Translations under genes and position numbers: made by a program | Shown here: piece by piece, positions 11,089-22,063 of the stretch | Position numbering within the stretch: the first letter of the stretch is position 1 | Layout: every line of letters begins with the position of its first letter | NCBI GenBank assembly: GCA_963573305.1 | Contig: OY754332.1 | Span: 48,149,559 to 48,213,558, forward strand | Source of the DNA: Pyrrhosoma nymphula | Taxonomy: Eukaryota > Arthropoda > Insecta > Odonata > Coenagrionidae | DNA length: 64,000 nucleotides | Reading direction: 5' to 3' | Notes under the pieces: model-generated | Database searches by the model: none | What the model was told of the DNA's origin: nothing | The model's input: the letters and a program-made list of their open reading frames with translations, nothing else

Positions 11089-11570
11089 CCCGTCTATGCT
11101 ATAATGATATAATGCAACCAATGTTAATTTCTTTTGAAATTGGTGAATGGAACAGCCAAATTTACATCAATAAAACCTCTGTTTTCTCATATCATCTCAG
11201 TAGCTGCCCACTTCCGTGCCTGTAGTGGCAGGATTGTGTTTTTAAGTAGGTATAGTAAATGAGTGCAGTGCGGAATGGGAGAGACAAAAGCGCCAACTTG
11301 TCAAATTCGAATGAAGTTTATATTCTCTCAGTAAAAACCGAATGTGACCCTCAAGAACTTCTGCAAAAGAGAGTAAAGACGGGATACTTGTTCAGTATTA
11401 ATAAAAAAAAATTCAGATCTGCTTCATTCAGTGAGAAAACGAGATATTTGTATTCTACTTATCCCACTTTATGTTGCTTATTATTTTATATAAATCAAAT
11501 CGGGTTTTAAGATAAAAAATATTCCATTCCAACTCCTGGGCTCAATAATAAGGTTTTATTCTTGTTTTAG
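11089..11570. other. Upstream flank of the CCCH gene
   Basis: Possible 5' region of the following gene. An 83-codon ATG frame at 11259-11510 contains potential donors (AAGAGA/GTAAAG near 11373) but their phase does not fit the next exon, so it is not called as coding. The segment ends in a polypyrimidine tract and acceptor TTCTTGTTTTAG at 11559-11570. Confidence 0.35.
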
Positions 11571-11687
11571 ATATTCCCAGAAGAATGTACCGAGTGCATT
11601 TTCAGCAGGGGCAGCAGAATAGACATCAACGTGGAAGGCAACAACAACTATTCAGGCAACACCAATTCAGGCAGCCCCCTATACCAG
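11571..11687 (+). CDS. CCCH zinc-finger gene, first coding exon
   Basis: The acceptor TTCTTGTTTTAG precedes the exon and the donor CCAG/GTAAGA follows it. I place the start at ATG 11585-11587 (A at -3); the frame is also open upstream to the acceptor, so an earlier start in an unseen exon is possible. It encodes MYRVHFQQGQQNRHQRGR followed by more Gln/Arg/His-rich sequence to QPPIP, 34 residues plus one base (phase 1). The exon at 13912 begins with the two bases needed to complete a Glu codon, so the two join in frame. A basic, low-complexity N-terminus before a CCCH finger is common in RNA-binding proteins. Confidence 0.6.
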
Positions 11688-12888
11688 GTAAGAAAACTAT
11701 CCACACGCTATGATAAATGTGGTACAGCAGTATTTTGAACCGCAGTTCATAATGTTTCTGAGCCTGTATCAGCTTGAGTAGTTATTTCAAAGATATGGTG
11801 AATATGTACAAACCAAATAGGTAAAATGGAGAATTCCAACATTTTCTCATTCTAACTTCAGTAATATGACAAAGTATTTCAAGCAACGTGTAAATTCTTT
11901 GGTGATCCACCATCTTCTAAGATGCAAGTGATGTTCGAACACTCACGTTTCAGCTGAGCTAAGTGCAACCTCTGTAAATTAACAGGAAAAAGACTGTGTA
12001 TAATGACATCACGGAGGGTTTAACCAAGAGGCTTTTATCAGAATCTAATCTACTTGAAGAGCAGAGGGATACGGAAACTTTATGCTGGGATAACACCAGG
12101 AGCAAGTTTATATTAGCCTTTGTACACCAAAAAAGGAAATAGAAAGACAATCACTATGAATGTGTACCTACTTTGTTATTTAGGTTTTAATATTTATGAA
12201 ATGCAAATTTCCTCATTGGGGAAGGTGGAGACATTTTATACATTTATCGTTCTTGATGTGTTCACTATTTAAGGACGTGTTTGTTGGACCATAGAGTAGC
12301 CATCTAGATTCTATTCTATTCACTCTAGTCACGTGTTCTTGGGTCTATGCTTCATACCTGTCCGACGATATGATCATGGTGTGTAAAATGTGCATAGTAT
12401 TAAAAATATATGTGTGTATATTATTAACTCAATGCTGCATGGGGATATCCATTCGTAATCTTAATAGTTTTATATGACATAGATTGATGCATAGGGGCCC
12501 CGGATGGATGGTTCTGGTACAGGTATCATCATACCGGTATGATGACACCTGTGCCGCCAAAATGATCGCTTTCATTCATTTTACAGTAGTTTTTCCTCTC
12601 AGCACATAAGCTTTAGGGCATTACTCTATAAAATATAGTCATATTTGCAGCCCTATTTGCCTTATTCATTCCTCCCACCTAGCGATTCCAAAAACACTAA
12701 GTGACAGCAAAGACCTTCATTCTGGTTTACCCACTAGCGAAGGATATTTAAGCTGAGTTTGATTATTATATTATATCTTCCTTCCTCTCCTTCTTCGCTA
12801 TTCTTTCACTCATAGCACCCACATATGGAATTCCAGATAAAATCAACTGTATCGGGCGAGCTATGGTGGAACAGCATATTATAATAAA

Positions 12889-13295
12889 TAAAAAAGTTGT
12901 TGTACTGTCCACAATTTAACTTTTTTATTTCAAATTAAATTAAATTGTATTGATTTTGAATGTCCTTCACCCATCCTATCCCTTGGAATTTAAACAACGA
13001 ACCGACCAAATTTTCCTCCCCCACCTCCATTTCTCAACACGTTACTTGCCAACCATTAACCCCCCCCTCATATTCCTTCCTCACACCTACCTCAACCGAC
13101 GATTTCACCTTTGAATGTACGACCTTTAACTCCACTTTGAAACCCCCCACACTCCCCTATTCCTTTCCTACCGACTATATAAAAAGGCCAGTTGTTTTTT
13201 CAATACTCAATTGTCCTGATGATGATGCCGAGGCATTGAAACGTGTCAAAATAAAAAAATTAGATTGTGGACAATACAACAGCTTTTTTATTTTT
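12889..13295. repeat. Fold-back repeat inside the intron
   Basis: Short arms: AAAAAAGTTGTTGTACTGTC at 12889-12908 and its inverse around GTGGACAATACAACAGCTTT at 13266-13285. The interior is C-rich and pyrimidine-biased. A CTGATGA...GAAACGTGTC motif lies at 13216-13247 next to the right arm. Confidence 0.6.
13216..13247 (+). ncRNA. Hammerhead-like motif with GUC site
   Basis: CTGATGA (13216-13222), one extra T, stem GATGC/GCATT, GAAAC (13238-13242), then GTGTC. In hammerhead terms the last A of GAAA pairs with U13246 and C with G13245, placing the cleavage site after C13247. The extra base before stem II and a poor immediate stem I are departures from the canonical fold, so self-cleavage is uncertain. 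Such motifs are known at the ends of Penelope-like elements. Confidence 0.4.
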
Positions 13296-13911
13296 TGCAA
13301 TTCCAGAGTTAAACAAGTGGTTTTGGTAGAATTAAGTGTTAAGGTGGCTGAATCAGCTACCAAGCTATGGGTCATTGAGTGCACATTTTAATAATTTTTC
13401 AAGCAAGGCAAAAAAGATTCGGCGATTGCATTTCACACAAGTGCATCTATTTATTCATGGGAACCCACTATGTACAGTATTGGAAATGACGCAGGAACTA
13501 TTGTATTTTTTGGTCTTAATTAAAGAGTGTTATGACCTGAGTTTATCGCAAGGCATTCTAAATTTAGGAAAAAATTATGTTCTAATATGTTTTTTTATGA
13601 ATCCTCGATTTGGCGTGGCATCTTGATATTTTTAACAACCATTATAATATTATGAAATGTATAATTTTGCATTTAGAAGAAAATATTTGCATGAGTAATC
13701 GAATAATTACAAAATATATCTCCTGTGCCATAAGGCTACATGTTAAAATAGCATTGGATTGCCAAAAATCCAAACCAGAAAAATTAATTTTTTTTCACTT
13801 TAAGCTAGAGATATCACTAATAAGAAAACAAATACAAATTTTCACGCAAATTTGTAAACAGACCAAAATCTCCCCAACCACTTTAATTAAAGATAATTTC
13901 TTCACTTACAG

Positions 13912-14348
13912 AGTACTTGCGCCAAGAAAAGCCTTGCTATTATTTTTTGGCATATGGGCAATGCCCGTATGGCTTGGTTTGTCGGTTTGCCCACTTTTGC
14001 GCCCTGGAGCTAAAAGAGATGCTGCCATGGCCAAGAGAAGGGAGGCGAGTTATTACCACAGAAAGGAAGATGATTGAAACAAAAACTACGGCGGTGCAGG
14101 CAGACAATGACCTATTGAAGGAGGAGGTATGCAGTCAACCAGAACGTGAGGAAAGTAATTGTGAATATCCGCTAGAAGTTGTCAAGGAAGAAGACAGTGA
14201 TGACATGGTGCAGGCAGACAATGACCTATTGAAGGAGGGGGTACGCAGTCAACCAGAACGTGAGGAAAGTAATTGTGAATATCCGCTAGAAGTTGTCAAG
14301 GAAGAAGACAGTGATGACATGGATAAGGAAGAAACATATTGTGTTTAA
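13912..14348 (+). CDS. CCCH zinc-finger gene, terminal exon with tandem 38-residue repeat
   Basis: Continues the frame of exon 11571-11687, starting EYLRQEKPCYYF. Joined, the product is about 179 residues. A CCCH finger C-x8-C-x5-C-x3-H occupies residues 43-62 (Cys43, Cys52, Cys58, His62), the spacing used by RNA-binding CCCH proteins; it is followed by ALELKEMLPWPREGRR. Residues 96-133 and 134-171 are two copies of an acidic 38-residue unit (VQADNDLLKE...DSDDM) from a tandem 114-bp duplication at 14094-14321 with very few differences, so it is recent. The protein ends DKEETYCV and poly(A) signals follow. I do not recognise the ortholog; a nuclear RNA-binding role is inference. A processed or truncated gene copy is the main alternative. 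Confidence 0.65.
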
Positions 14349-14438
14349 TTGTAAAGGAATGTTACATTGATAGGTCATCATAAATAACTTTTCAATAACA
14401 ATGCCAGTCATATAAATCGCATAGGTTCAATAATCACC

Positions 14439-14457
14439 AATAAATCAAAATAATAAA
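14439..14457 (+). promoter_or_regulatory. Poly(A) signals of the CCCH gene
   Basis: Two AATAAA hexamers at 14439-14444 and 14452-14457, about 90-110 bp after the TAA stop. Confidence 0.5.
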
Positions 14458-15159
14458 ATAAGCGGGTTGGACCAACTCACTTCACACAGTTAAAATTTCT
14501 GCTCCCGGGTAATTGATAATATCTATTTCTTTTGTATGAGAGTAAAGACTTTATTTGATGATGGCAAGTTAAAAATTTTTGCTAGGGCCAAGGAAAAACT
14601 TTAACAGTGTACTCTGGGAGAAAATAATTTGTATCATTTATGATCGATTTCTGCAGTAAAATTACATTGAGTGATATGAGTCACTTACAAAGCAATATCA
14701 GGAGAATAAAGGAGGCACAAAAAACCATGCAATCTTTTGCGCCTTTAAACCATGATATGCTATAATTAGGAGAATAAAGGGCATATGCCTGATGAAGAAA
14801 AATTCTGCATACCACACACTGAGAAAAATGTAGGTTATTTTAGACACAATTTAAGATGAATTGTGATTTGATTGCCAATAATATACTAATATGGCAGAGC
14901 ATTGGTATAAAAAGGGCTCCTCCCTTTAAATAGTTGAAATAAATTATATTTTGCGGAGAAGACAGAAAAGTAAGTCAGGCAAGTTAAATATTCCAAACTA
15001 CCTAATTAATTAACAGTAATAGCAACAGACAGAGAGAGCCTACTTGTGAAACTCTTCCCACATATCCAAACCGAATATCAATGAATATAAATGCAATAGT
15101 TACCTACAACTTATTAATTTTTTAGAAAAGAAATACTGAATCTAATGACATACCATGGC
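14458..15159. other. AT-rich DNA downstream of the CCCH gene
   Basis: No gene recognised. GGAGAATAAAGG occurs twice (about 14700 and 14768), a possible small repeat. Confidence 0.35.
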
Positions 15160-16350
15160 ATGTTAAAATTGTTGAGTTTGTGTGAATTAAATATCTAGGT
15201 AGTAGAATCCTCAGCATAAACCAACATTATATTTATGGGGACGTCCATTAATTATGTCAACATTTTTTTGGCAATTTTTACCTCCCCCCTTGTCAACAAT
15301 TGTTAAAATTTCAGTGACTACCCTATTAAAAAAATGTGTCTAAAATCTACTATCAATTATATTGAATACCTAATAACAAAATATGATGATGCAAGACTAC
15401 CACTTAGGTACTTGGCAAGAACTCAAGCTGTGTAAGATTAAAAACTTTACTGTAAAAATTAACATTGTTGACGTCAATTTATCTTGAACTCCCCCCTCCC
15501 CATGTCAAAAATTGTCACACTTCTTCAAACCTCCTTCCCCCTATTTTGTTGACATAATTAATGAACTTCCCCTATGCTAACATAATCTAGTACATATCAG
15601 TGGAAGGTGTTACTGATCAGAACATATTTTGGGCCTAGCTGATTGGCAATGTAGGTATGTAATTAAATTTTAAAATAGATTATCATAAGCAATTTGATTT
15701 TATGCTTTATTGAAGTTTTTACTTGTAATTTTACTGTAATACTTTCTACCAATTCTGCAAAATGGAAACTGGAATACGCTGAAGATTGTTCCATATTTTT
15801 ACTGTAAGGTGTTAATGGCCTTAAAAAAGTTTTGAATTTGTGTTCATTATATATGCAATTGTGACCTCAGTGTCAACTTACATTATTTTATATGTTAGCA
15901 GAATTCAATATATAGGTATCAGTGGATGGTTTTTCTGACCACAACATATTTTGGGGCTAGTTGAGGGCCAATGTATGGAATTCACTGTTAAAATGGTTAT
16001 CATAAGCATTTCAAATATATTATTTATAGAAGTTGTTACTTGTAATTTTACTACACATAATACTTTCCACCAATTCTGCAGAATGGAAACTGGAATACGC
16101 TGAAGATTTTTCCCAAATATTCACTGCAAGATACTAAAGGTCTGAAAATGTTTTGAGTTTGTATTGATTACATATGCAGTAGTATCCTCAGCGTAAACCT
16201 ACATTATTTTATATGATTGCAAAATCCAGTAATATCAGTGGAAAGTGTACCTGATCACAACATATTTTTGGGTATATTATGTATTTAGTTTTAAAATAGC
16301 TTACCTAAGCATTTTCATTGTATGATTCATGTACCAGTGTTGTTTTCACT
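15160..16350 (+). repeat. Tandem repeat, three diverged units of about 320 bp
   Basis: The landmark TATCAGTGG recurs at 15595, 15917 and 16233 (spacing 322 and 316), with parallel copies of AATTCTGCARAATGGAAACT, TGGAATACGCTGAAGAT and CTACATTATTTTATATG. A partial unit before 15237 is interrupted by the MITE at 15237-15572. No ORF. Confidence 0.85.
15237..15572. mobile_element. 336-bp MITE with CATTAATTATGTCAAC-type ends
   Basis: Inverted ends of about 25 bp: left GGGGACGTCCATTAATTATG, right the inverse of GGGGAAGTTCATTAATTATG; both continue TCAAC. Flanked by TAT at 15234-15236 and 15573-15575. The neighbouring tandem units at about 15880-15900 and 16201-16220 supply the uninterrupted site (ACATTATTTTATATG), confirming the insertion and its 3-bp duplication. 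Superfamily uncertain. Contains one TGACGTCA (15469). Confidence 0.85.
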
Positions 16351-17100
16351 ATAAATAAATAAAATATGACCTGATACAATTTTGTGCTTGATATCTTTGT
16401 CTCTTACTCCTTTGTCTCTTTATCTTCCCCTTTTAGCAATGAGCTGGAGCAGTGGAATGTACTGACTGCTTATGCATTTCTAATATCCCACTCACAAATA
16501 TGATGGGTTCAAATTGTTTCATTTGAGGAACTTTTATGGGTTAAGGCGTTTAGGTACGAACCAGAAATACTTAAAGTCATTTTTAATGTTACAAAATATT
16601 TTCAGACACCTAGGAGAGGCAAAGGGGTAGAGCCAATTTATACCACACTAATTAGCATTTAGTCTATACATCCATCTACTGAGAATTTATTTGGCCACTA
16701 AGTACATAGCAATAAATTTAAATATGTAGAACTGCTTCACATTGAAATTTTTTCATCACTGTCTATAAATCTTTGTTCTGAAACGTTATATTTTTAAACG
16801 CTTATCCCAAAAAGTTTTTGCCTCATCCTACGTAAGCCATTTCTTCATCCTTATGGACACAATTATGGACTGACATCCTTGTAAACACTTGACCTCTGCT
16901 TTAACAGTCAGCCATATTTTGACCCCATTTTGCAATATAGGCATAGATAAATAAGGAGGTTCTTGTCTATGGCTCAAAAATGAGGTATCTCATTGGTGGA
17001 ATTCCAACAATGACCAAGAGGCTGGTCATAAATACATTCTGATATTGAAAAATTACTTTGCTTTGATTAATATTAACATAATATTCCACTCATTGGCAGC
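16351..17100. other. Unassigned DNA
   Basis: No gene or clear repeat seen. Confidence 0.35.
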
Positions 17101-17108
17101 CCCAAGAC

Positions 17109-17154
17109 GGGGGGGGGGGGGGGGGGGAGTAGGGGCAATTGCCACCCCCCCCCC
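17109..17154. repeat. G19 run and C10 run around GGCAATTGCC
   Basis: Nineteen consecutive G (17109-17127) and ten C (17145-17154) flank a short segment containing the palindrome GGCAATTGCC; the strand can form a hairpin or a G-quadruplex. Confidence 0.9.
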
Positions 17155-17179
17155 AAAACCTGGCGATTTTGCCATAGTC

Positions 17180-17464
17180 GGATATTCCACAGAGGAAAAA
17201 TCATTCGCCTTGACCAGGATTCAAACCTGGATCCCTCGATTTCGCGCCGAATGCATTAACCAGTTAAGCTACCAAAGCATCCTTCTCCCCTGTGGATTTT
17301 TTTGGTGGCTTTATAGGTACAAGGTGTTCTGGACTGCTAGACATATGATGTCATTAAGCAGTCCAAAGTGTGCGCTAAGTGCTACAGTCCATGAGGATAA
17401 AGCCATGCATGGAACACAATGAGGTGTTCTCTCTTCTGAATGATTTTTCCTCTATGGAATATCG
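17180..17464 (-). mobile_element. tRNA-derived SINE bounded by inverted repeats
   Basis: On the minus strand a tRNA-like head has A box TAGCTTAACTGG (plus 17260-17271) and B box GGTTTGAATCC (plus 17218-17228). The segment is bounded by inverted 26-bp stretches: ATTCCACAGAGGAAAAATCA at 17184 and the inverse TGATTTTTCCTCTATGGAAT at 17441-17460. It may be two head-to-head SINEs, one reduced to its end. Confidence 0.7.
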
Positions 17465-17499
17465 CACTTATGCGCACTGCAAGTGACTCCGTTAAAGGT

Positions 17500-17534
17500 A
17501 ATACCGTGGCTAGTCCTGGTATCCTCAAAATTTG
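17500..17534 (+). repeat. 35-bp segment shared with 2355-2389
   Basis: AATACCGTGGCTAGTCCTGG plus TATCCTCAAAATTTG here; the other copy differs at two positions (CCCGGC for CCTGGT). Identity of the source repeat unknown. Confidence 0.6.
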
Positions 17535-17730
17535 TCATAGTCCCCTTCATTTAAAAGTTTAAACTATTTTGTTGCTTTTTTTGTTATTGAAGTTTTGGTT
17601 ATTTTACTTTAAAATCCACTAAAATTTTACGTTTACTAAAACTTTTTAAAGCCACAAGCTAAATGCAAATGAAAATCAAAATTATTTTGGAATTAGCCAA
17701 AACTTGATAGTATACTATTAATAGTATTAC

Positions 17731-17766
17731 TATTTCCCTTTTAAATTATAATTTAAAAGGGAAATA
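17731..17766. repeat. Perfect 36-bp palindrome
   Basis: TATTTCCCTTTTAAATTA followed immediately by its exact reverse complement, with no loop. A second, 16-bp palindrome ATACTATTAATAGTAT lies at 17712-17727. Confidence 0.95.
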
Positions 17767-17922
17767 TGCATTTGGTAAAAACTTGCAATGCTAACTTTTG
17801 CTTCCAAACCACTTATAACCCGCCATTTTGCACATAGTTTGTCACGAATTTCTGGGAAGAGACCCATAAACCCCCTTTTAAATAAAATAAGCTCACTACT
17901 AACTTTGTGGTATTCCATTATG

Positions 17923-18008
17923 TAAAACGATTTATTTGAAAAACTTTTACAAACCACAGAAAACCATTTTTCTGTGGTTTGTAAAAGTTTTTCAAATAAA
18001 TCGTTTTA
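17923..18008. repeat. Perfect 41-bp inverted repeat with 4-base loop
   Basis: The left arm 17923-17963 (TAAAACGATTTATTTG...ACCACAGAAAA) is exactly complementary to 17968-18008, with loop CCAT. No mismatch was found by eye. Either a young hairpin or a fold-back read or assembly artefact. Confidence 0.95.
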
Positions 18009-19122
18009 AACCATTTTTTTCCTGGGGAGTATTCCATACCCCAAGAGCTGCTGGTGCCCCCCTCCCCTCTCCCCTATCCCTACCCTCTCTCCTATCCCTC
18101 CCATCCTCACCCACCCTTACTGAACCTCTGGTCTGGAGCCGCCCCTGATTCTACTCAGCATTTTAAGTAGCTGCACACAGTCAAGGTAAGTGAGTAATTG
18201 GATGACGATTTCTCTGCAGGAGCTCCACAGTTGGCAATAGTAGCTTACTTAATTGACTTTTTTTGGTGAGTTACGTTTTTATGCACCTCACTACAAATGC
18301 ATATGCTTCGAATCTCTAATCTAAGACTAAATGATATGAAAGGGCATTCATTTTTCCCTTCACTAAAGAGGGTGTCTTTTTCCTACTCTTCACCTTTTTT
18401 TCCTTGGGCATAGGTCAGGGTAAACAATTATTTATTTTTCAACCTGTTACACTAACCACTAAAACTTTTAGCACTCACACAAATGACCCCGAATTTGATG
18501 AATTATCATTATTATCAGGAAATTTGGTCTGGTGGAACTCTGTTATATATACTGAATGGTTTAATGACATTAGAGGAAAATAATTTTGTAAAACATTTAC
18601 TACGTAATAAACAGAGTGATTTTAATTTGGATTTTTGCAGCTTCGAGGTGACACACGAGAATTGCACTCACAAAAATATGTAGTTGGATATTTCATAACG
18701 AATGAAACTCTGAAATCACCCCTATAAATGAGCACCTTCACGGGGGCTTCACCCCTATCCTTGCCTCCATTTCGAGCAAACTGCTTTCCTCACCTTTTTC
18801 CCCCCCCCCCTTTTTCTTGTGATATTTTGAAAGTTATAATTGTTTGCGTAAATGTCTGAAGAATGAATTTTTGTTAGCATGCATAGGGGTACTACAAAGT
18901 TTCTTCCGAGCAAGTTTTGTTCACACATCAGTGTCCGATGAGGGAGGTTAGGGTGACAATAATGGGTAAGAAGGGGGAGGGGAAGTTGCTGACCCTCAGG
19001 CAATCATCAAACTTGAAAGTGAGAGCTAATGTGGCATGCTTGGAGCTTGTTCATTCAGCTGGAGTGTGAATACTGAAAGCATGCATCATGATGCAGGGGC
19101 AAGAGAGCCTGAAAACCAAGTG
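18009..19122. other. Unassigned DNA with a C/T-rich patch
   Basis: 18055-18150 is a C-rich pyrimidine tract (CCCTCTCCCC repeats). Otherwise no recognised gene. Confidence 0.35.
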
Positions 19123-19460
19123 CAGTAAAACCTCTCTAAACAGACACCTCTGATATATGGACACCTCTAACTTACAGACAGTATTCAAACCCCAGGCTGA
19201 GGTGCATCAAGCTTGCTTTGCTGGACCCTGTCACATATGAACGCAGAAACATTTTGGAAATATATTTTTTCCAAACTGGGCACATTTTGGTACATTTCTT
19301 TAAATCTACATAACCCTTTCAATATTTCAATAATATTTCAAAATAAGTTGGGCAATAATTTGTAATTGCTATATCCTTTTTCAATAATAACTCTACCAGA
19401 AAACTTTAAGGGTAGTTGTAACTTTCTTTCAAACTTTGACACATCACAGGTACAGGATGT

Positions 19461-19707
19461 TAGTGGTATACGCAGGATATCCCTCTGGGGGGTTTCGTTA
19501 ATATTTATGTGCATCATCATAAAATGATATTTATATAATTATTCACTAAAACAATAAATGAATTAACATTGTCTTTTCGTGAAGACAATTCAGCCCAATA
19601 AGCTACATTCTTAATGCTAGTTCAGGTATGCGAATGAAAACGAATTCAGGTAAAAATGTTTTATGGGGGGGTACAAACCCTAAACCCCCCAAGTCAGTGT
19701 GCTACTG
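19461..19707. mobile_element. 247-bp hAT-type MITE with 8-bp target duplication
   Basis: Flanked by perfect CAGGATGT at 19453-19460 and 19708-19715. The imperfect terminal inverted repeats are TAGTGGTATACGCAGG (left) and CAGTAGCACACTGACT (right, inverted). An 8-bp duplication and CAGTG-type ends are the hAT hallmark. Confidence 0.7.
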
Positions 19708-19723
19708 CAGGATGTATGTATCA

Positions 19724-19923
19724 ATGTGCCTGTCAAACCCTTATCGTACAGATAAAAATTACCACTGCAGGCCTTGCTGGCTGGATTTAATTTTGAGCAT
19801 GCAGTAGAAACACTATGGGTTTAAATACCTCATACAGCGGAAATTTTTCTGTACGCACAGCCAGAGGCATCCTCATTCCAGTGTACATTTTAATGTATAC
19901 TAGTCCTTTAAAGGTTAAACCTC
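19724..19923 (-). repeat. TTAACCTT-ended repeat, copy 1
   Basis: The reverse complement reads AACCTTTAAAGGACTAG...GTATTTAAACCCAT...ATCTGTACGAT, collinear with 28911-29093 and 31500-31672. A short nonautonomous element of about 190 bp. Confidence 0.75.
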
Positions 19924-20001
19924 TAGTTTAAGGAGTTAAACCTCTCACGTATGGACATATTCTTATGGACCACTGCTTTCCGTAATATAGAGGATTTATT
20001 G

Positions 20002-22063
20002 TACATATATTATGAAAAAACAATCTGAGACTTTTCATTCATACTGTACAAGGACTACCTATGTAACTAGTGCAGAGCATATATTTCTTGATGCCAAGGA
20101 TGATTCACTATGCATTAAATTACACAGAAAAGTGAGCAGGGCAGTGGTGTGGATGCAAACTTTTCATGGGGGGGATCTATCAATATGTTTAGAATAGACA
20201 TTGCATATTTCGCTGGGTATACAAATTTGTAGCAATCTGTTGTGAGACATATGGGTGTAGTCACATTCATGCTAAAAATATGGTGAATGGTTTTGGTGTT
20301 ATTGGGGTTCAAGTACTTCAATTGCTCATGCATGCAGAACAAATAAGTTTAATTCCATAAAAAAAATACCAGAAAAAATTATTCTCTGTCACCCGCAACA
20401 TGCACACCAGAAAAAACTGGCCAAAGGGATTGATCCCCTTGGACCCCCCCCTTCCAATGCCCATGGACCACTGCACTTGGATTTGAAAGATTTAAATGCA
20501 TATTCTGAGAAATTTGAACTCCTCATTCAATTGACACATGAGGAGCACATAGATGAGGCTCATTACATTATGTTGTGCTTAAAATGATGGGGTGAGTTCT
20601 TATGGCTGGACAAATGAAAAAATGAAAGGGAGTCTACAATAGCCGTAAACAATTGGCACCATTTGTCAGAGATCACTAACCTTGCTGTGTTGGTTTGCCG
20701 GGATGGGACTTCCACAGCAGAGACCAACCCCAGCCTCTCCACCAGAATACCCTCCTGTGATGGTTTACGGGAAGAATGCTTCCACTCCAATGACCAACAC
20801 AGCCGCAATCACACAACCCAGATAGGATCCTTCGCTAGGCTAATGGGATCCCGCTAAGGATACTTAGGGTTAAAACCTGGGATCTTTCGTAAGGCTAATG
20901 AGACCCTACTAAAGGTGCCTGGTTATTAACACAACCACACACACACGCACAATCACAAGCACTCAAAATCACTCAATCACACACAGAAATGGGCCCAACT
21001 TCTGGGAGAAACTGCTCCAAAAGAGCGCGGTAAAAATCTTGTGAGCAAGAACGGACGAGGGTGAGGGTTGAATACGTGTATTTTGGCTACCAAGTAGCCC
21101 TCTTCAGCGATCCGAAGGAAAAGCGTCACAACAACGCAAGGTTGAAGTGAGGAAGGTTAATGACATCCAAGATGATATGAAGGTAAATGAGGAGGGGGAA
21201 AGGGGGGACATTGCGTCAGCAAAAGCGGGGGAAGGGAGATCGGCGTAAACAAAAGGCGAATAGCAACAACAAAAAAGGGGGGGGTCAGTAACGGACATAA
21301 AGGAAGGACATTGGGGGGAGGAGGGGAATCTGAGGGGGGAGGGGAAGAGGAGGAAGAGAGAGTTAGCGCATGACCACATCCATTAAAACAAGTGAGGAAT
21401 TACTCACAGTTCAAAACTGAGAAGAGGGAGGAATGAGGAATGGGTCCAGAGTCACTGTTTAGGAGATTCCCTTTGTTTTTAAAAATAAAAATGCGCTCGT
21501 GTCTAATAGATTATAACCTGTGTGCTTCAAAAGATGTTTCAAAATTGCTCACAATAGTTGATATAATTCTCCCATTCAAAGCTAGACTCACAAATTATAC
21601 GATAAATGGATGGCTTGGTATCATGGGTGGCTAAACACCACCAAGGCTCATCATTTTAATTATCAGAAAATATCATATTCTACTCTTTAAAAAACATAAC
21701 TACGGCCTATTATGTCTACCAAGTGCTGCCACCATCAAGATTTTTGAAAGCTACTCCATTTTTAAAATCTATTGTTGACTTTTTCCTTCATTTTCTGAAA
21801 ACTTAGTTTATGGCGCTTGGTCACCAGTGGCATAAAGCCATCCTAAAGAGCTAGACAAATTACGTCAATAAAAATGTCACAATACCGTAATGACAATATA
21901 AAGCACACTATGACAGAACTCAAAGATATAGAGCTGAGAGGCTATTGCTATGGGTTAATCCTTGAACTAATTTTGAATATTATTCTCTCAAGTAACGTAT
22001 GCGGATTACATATACATGCTTTTACTATCAAGAAATTCATAATCTCCCTGTTATAACTAAATT
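20002..22063. other. Unassigned DNA, simple-sequence rich
   Basis: 20125-20465 has CAGTGGTGTGGATG and an inverted CAGTGGTCCATGG, possibly a hAT-like element without target duplication. 20820-20920 contains two related ~50-bp units (GGATCCTTCGCTAGGCTAAT and GATCTTTCGTAAGGCTAATG). 20930-20990 is CA-rich. 21180-21365 is a long purine-rich tract. No gene supported. Confidence 0.4.
21081..21107 (-). ncRNA. Degenerate hammerhead-like motif
   Basis: Minus strand: CTGAAGA, extra G, stem GGCTAC/GTAGCC with loop TTG, then AAAA in place of GAAA. The perfect 6-bp stem is notable, but the invariant core G is lost. Confidence 0.35.

Larger units (their letters stand above)
11688..13911 (+). other. Inferred 2.2-kb intron of the CCCH gene
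   Basis: Bounded by GTAAGA at 11688 and CTTACAG at 13905-13911. It contains a fold-back with a hammerhead-like motif (12889-13295) on the sense strand. No other exon recognised inside. Confidence 0.55.
19123..20001. mobile_element. Candidate pogo/Tigger-like nonautonomous element with nested insertions
   Basis: The left end CAGTAAAACCTCTCTAAACA and repeated GACACCTC words resemble pogo/Tigger termini; the right end is the approximate inverse of ACAATAAATCCTCTATATTA. Two other elements lie inside it (19461-19707 and 19724-19923). No TA duplication at the left end, so the boundary is uncertain. Confidence 0.45.

Noticed and set aside
11259..11510. 83-codon frame as first coding exon of the CCCH gene
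   Set aside because: Its possible donors are in phase 0 while the next exon needs phase 1, and the next exon has its own ATG.
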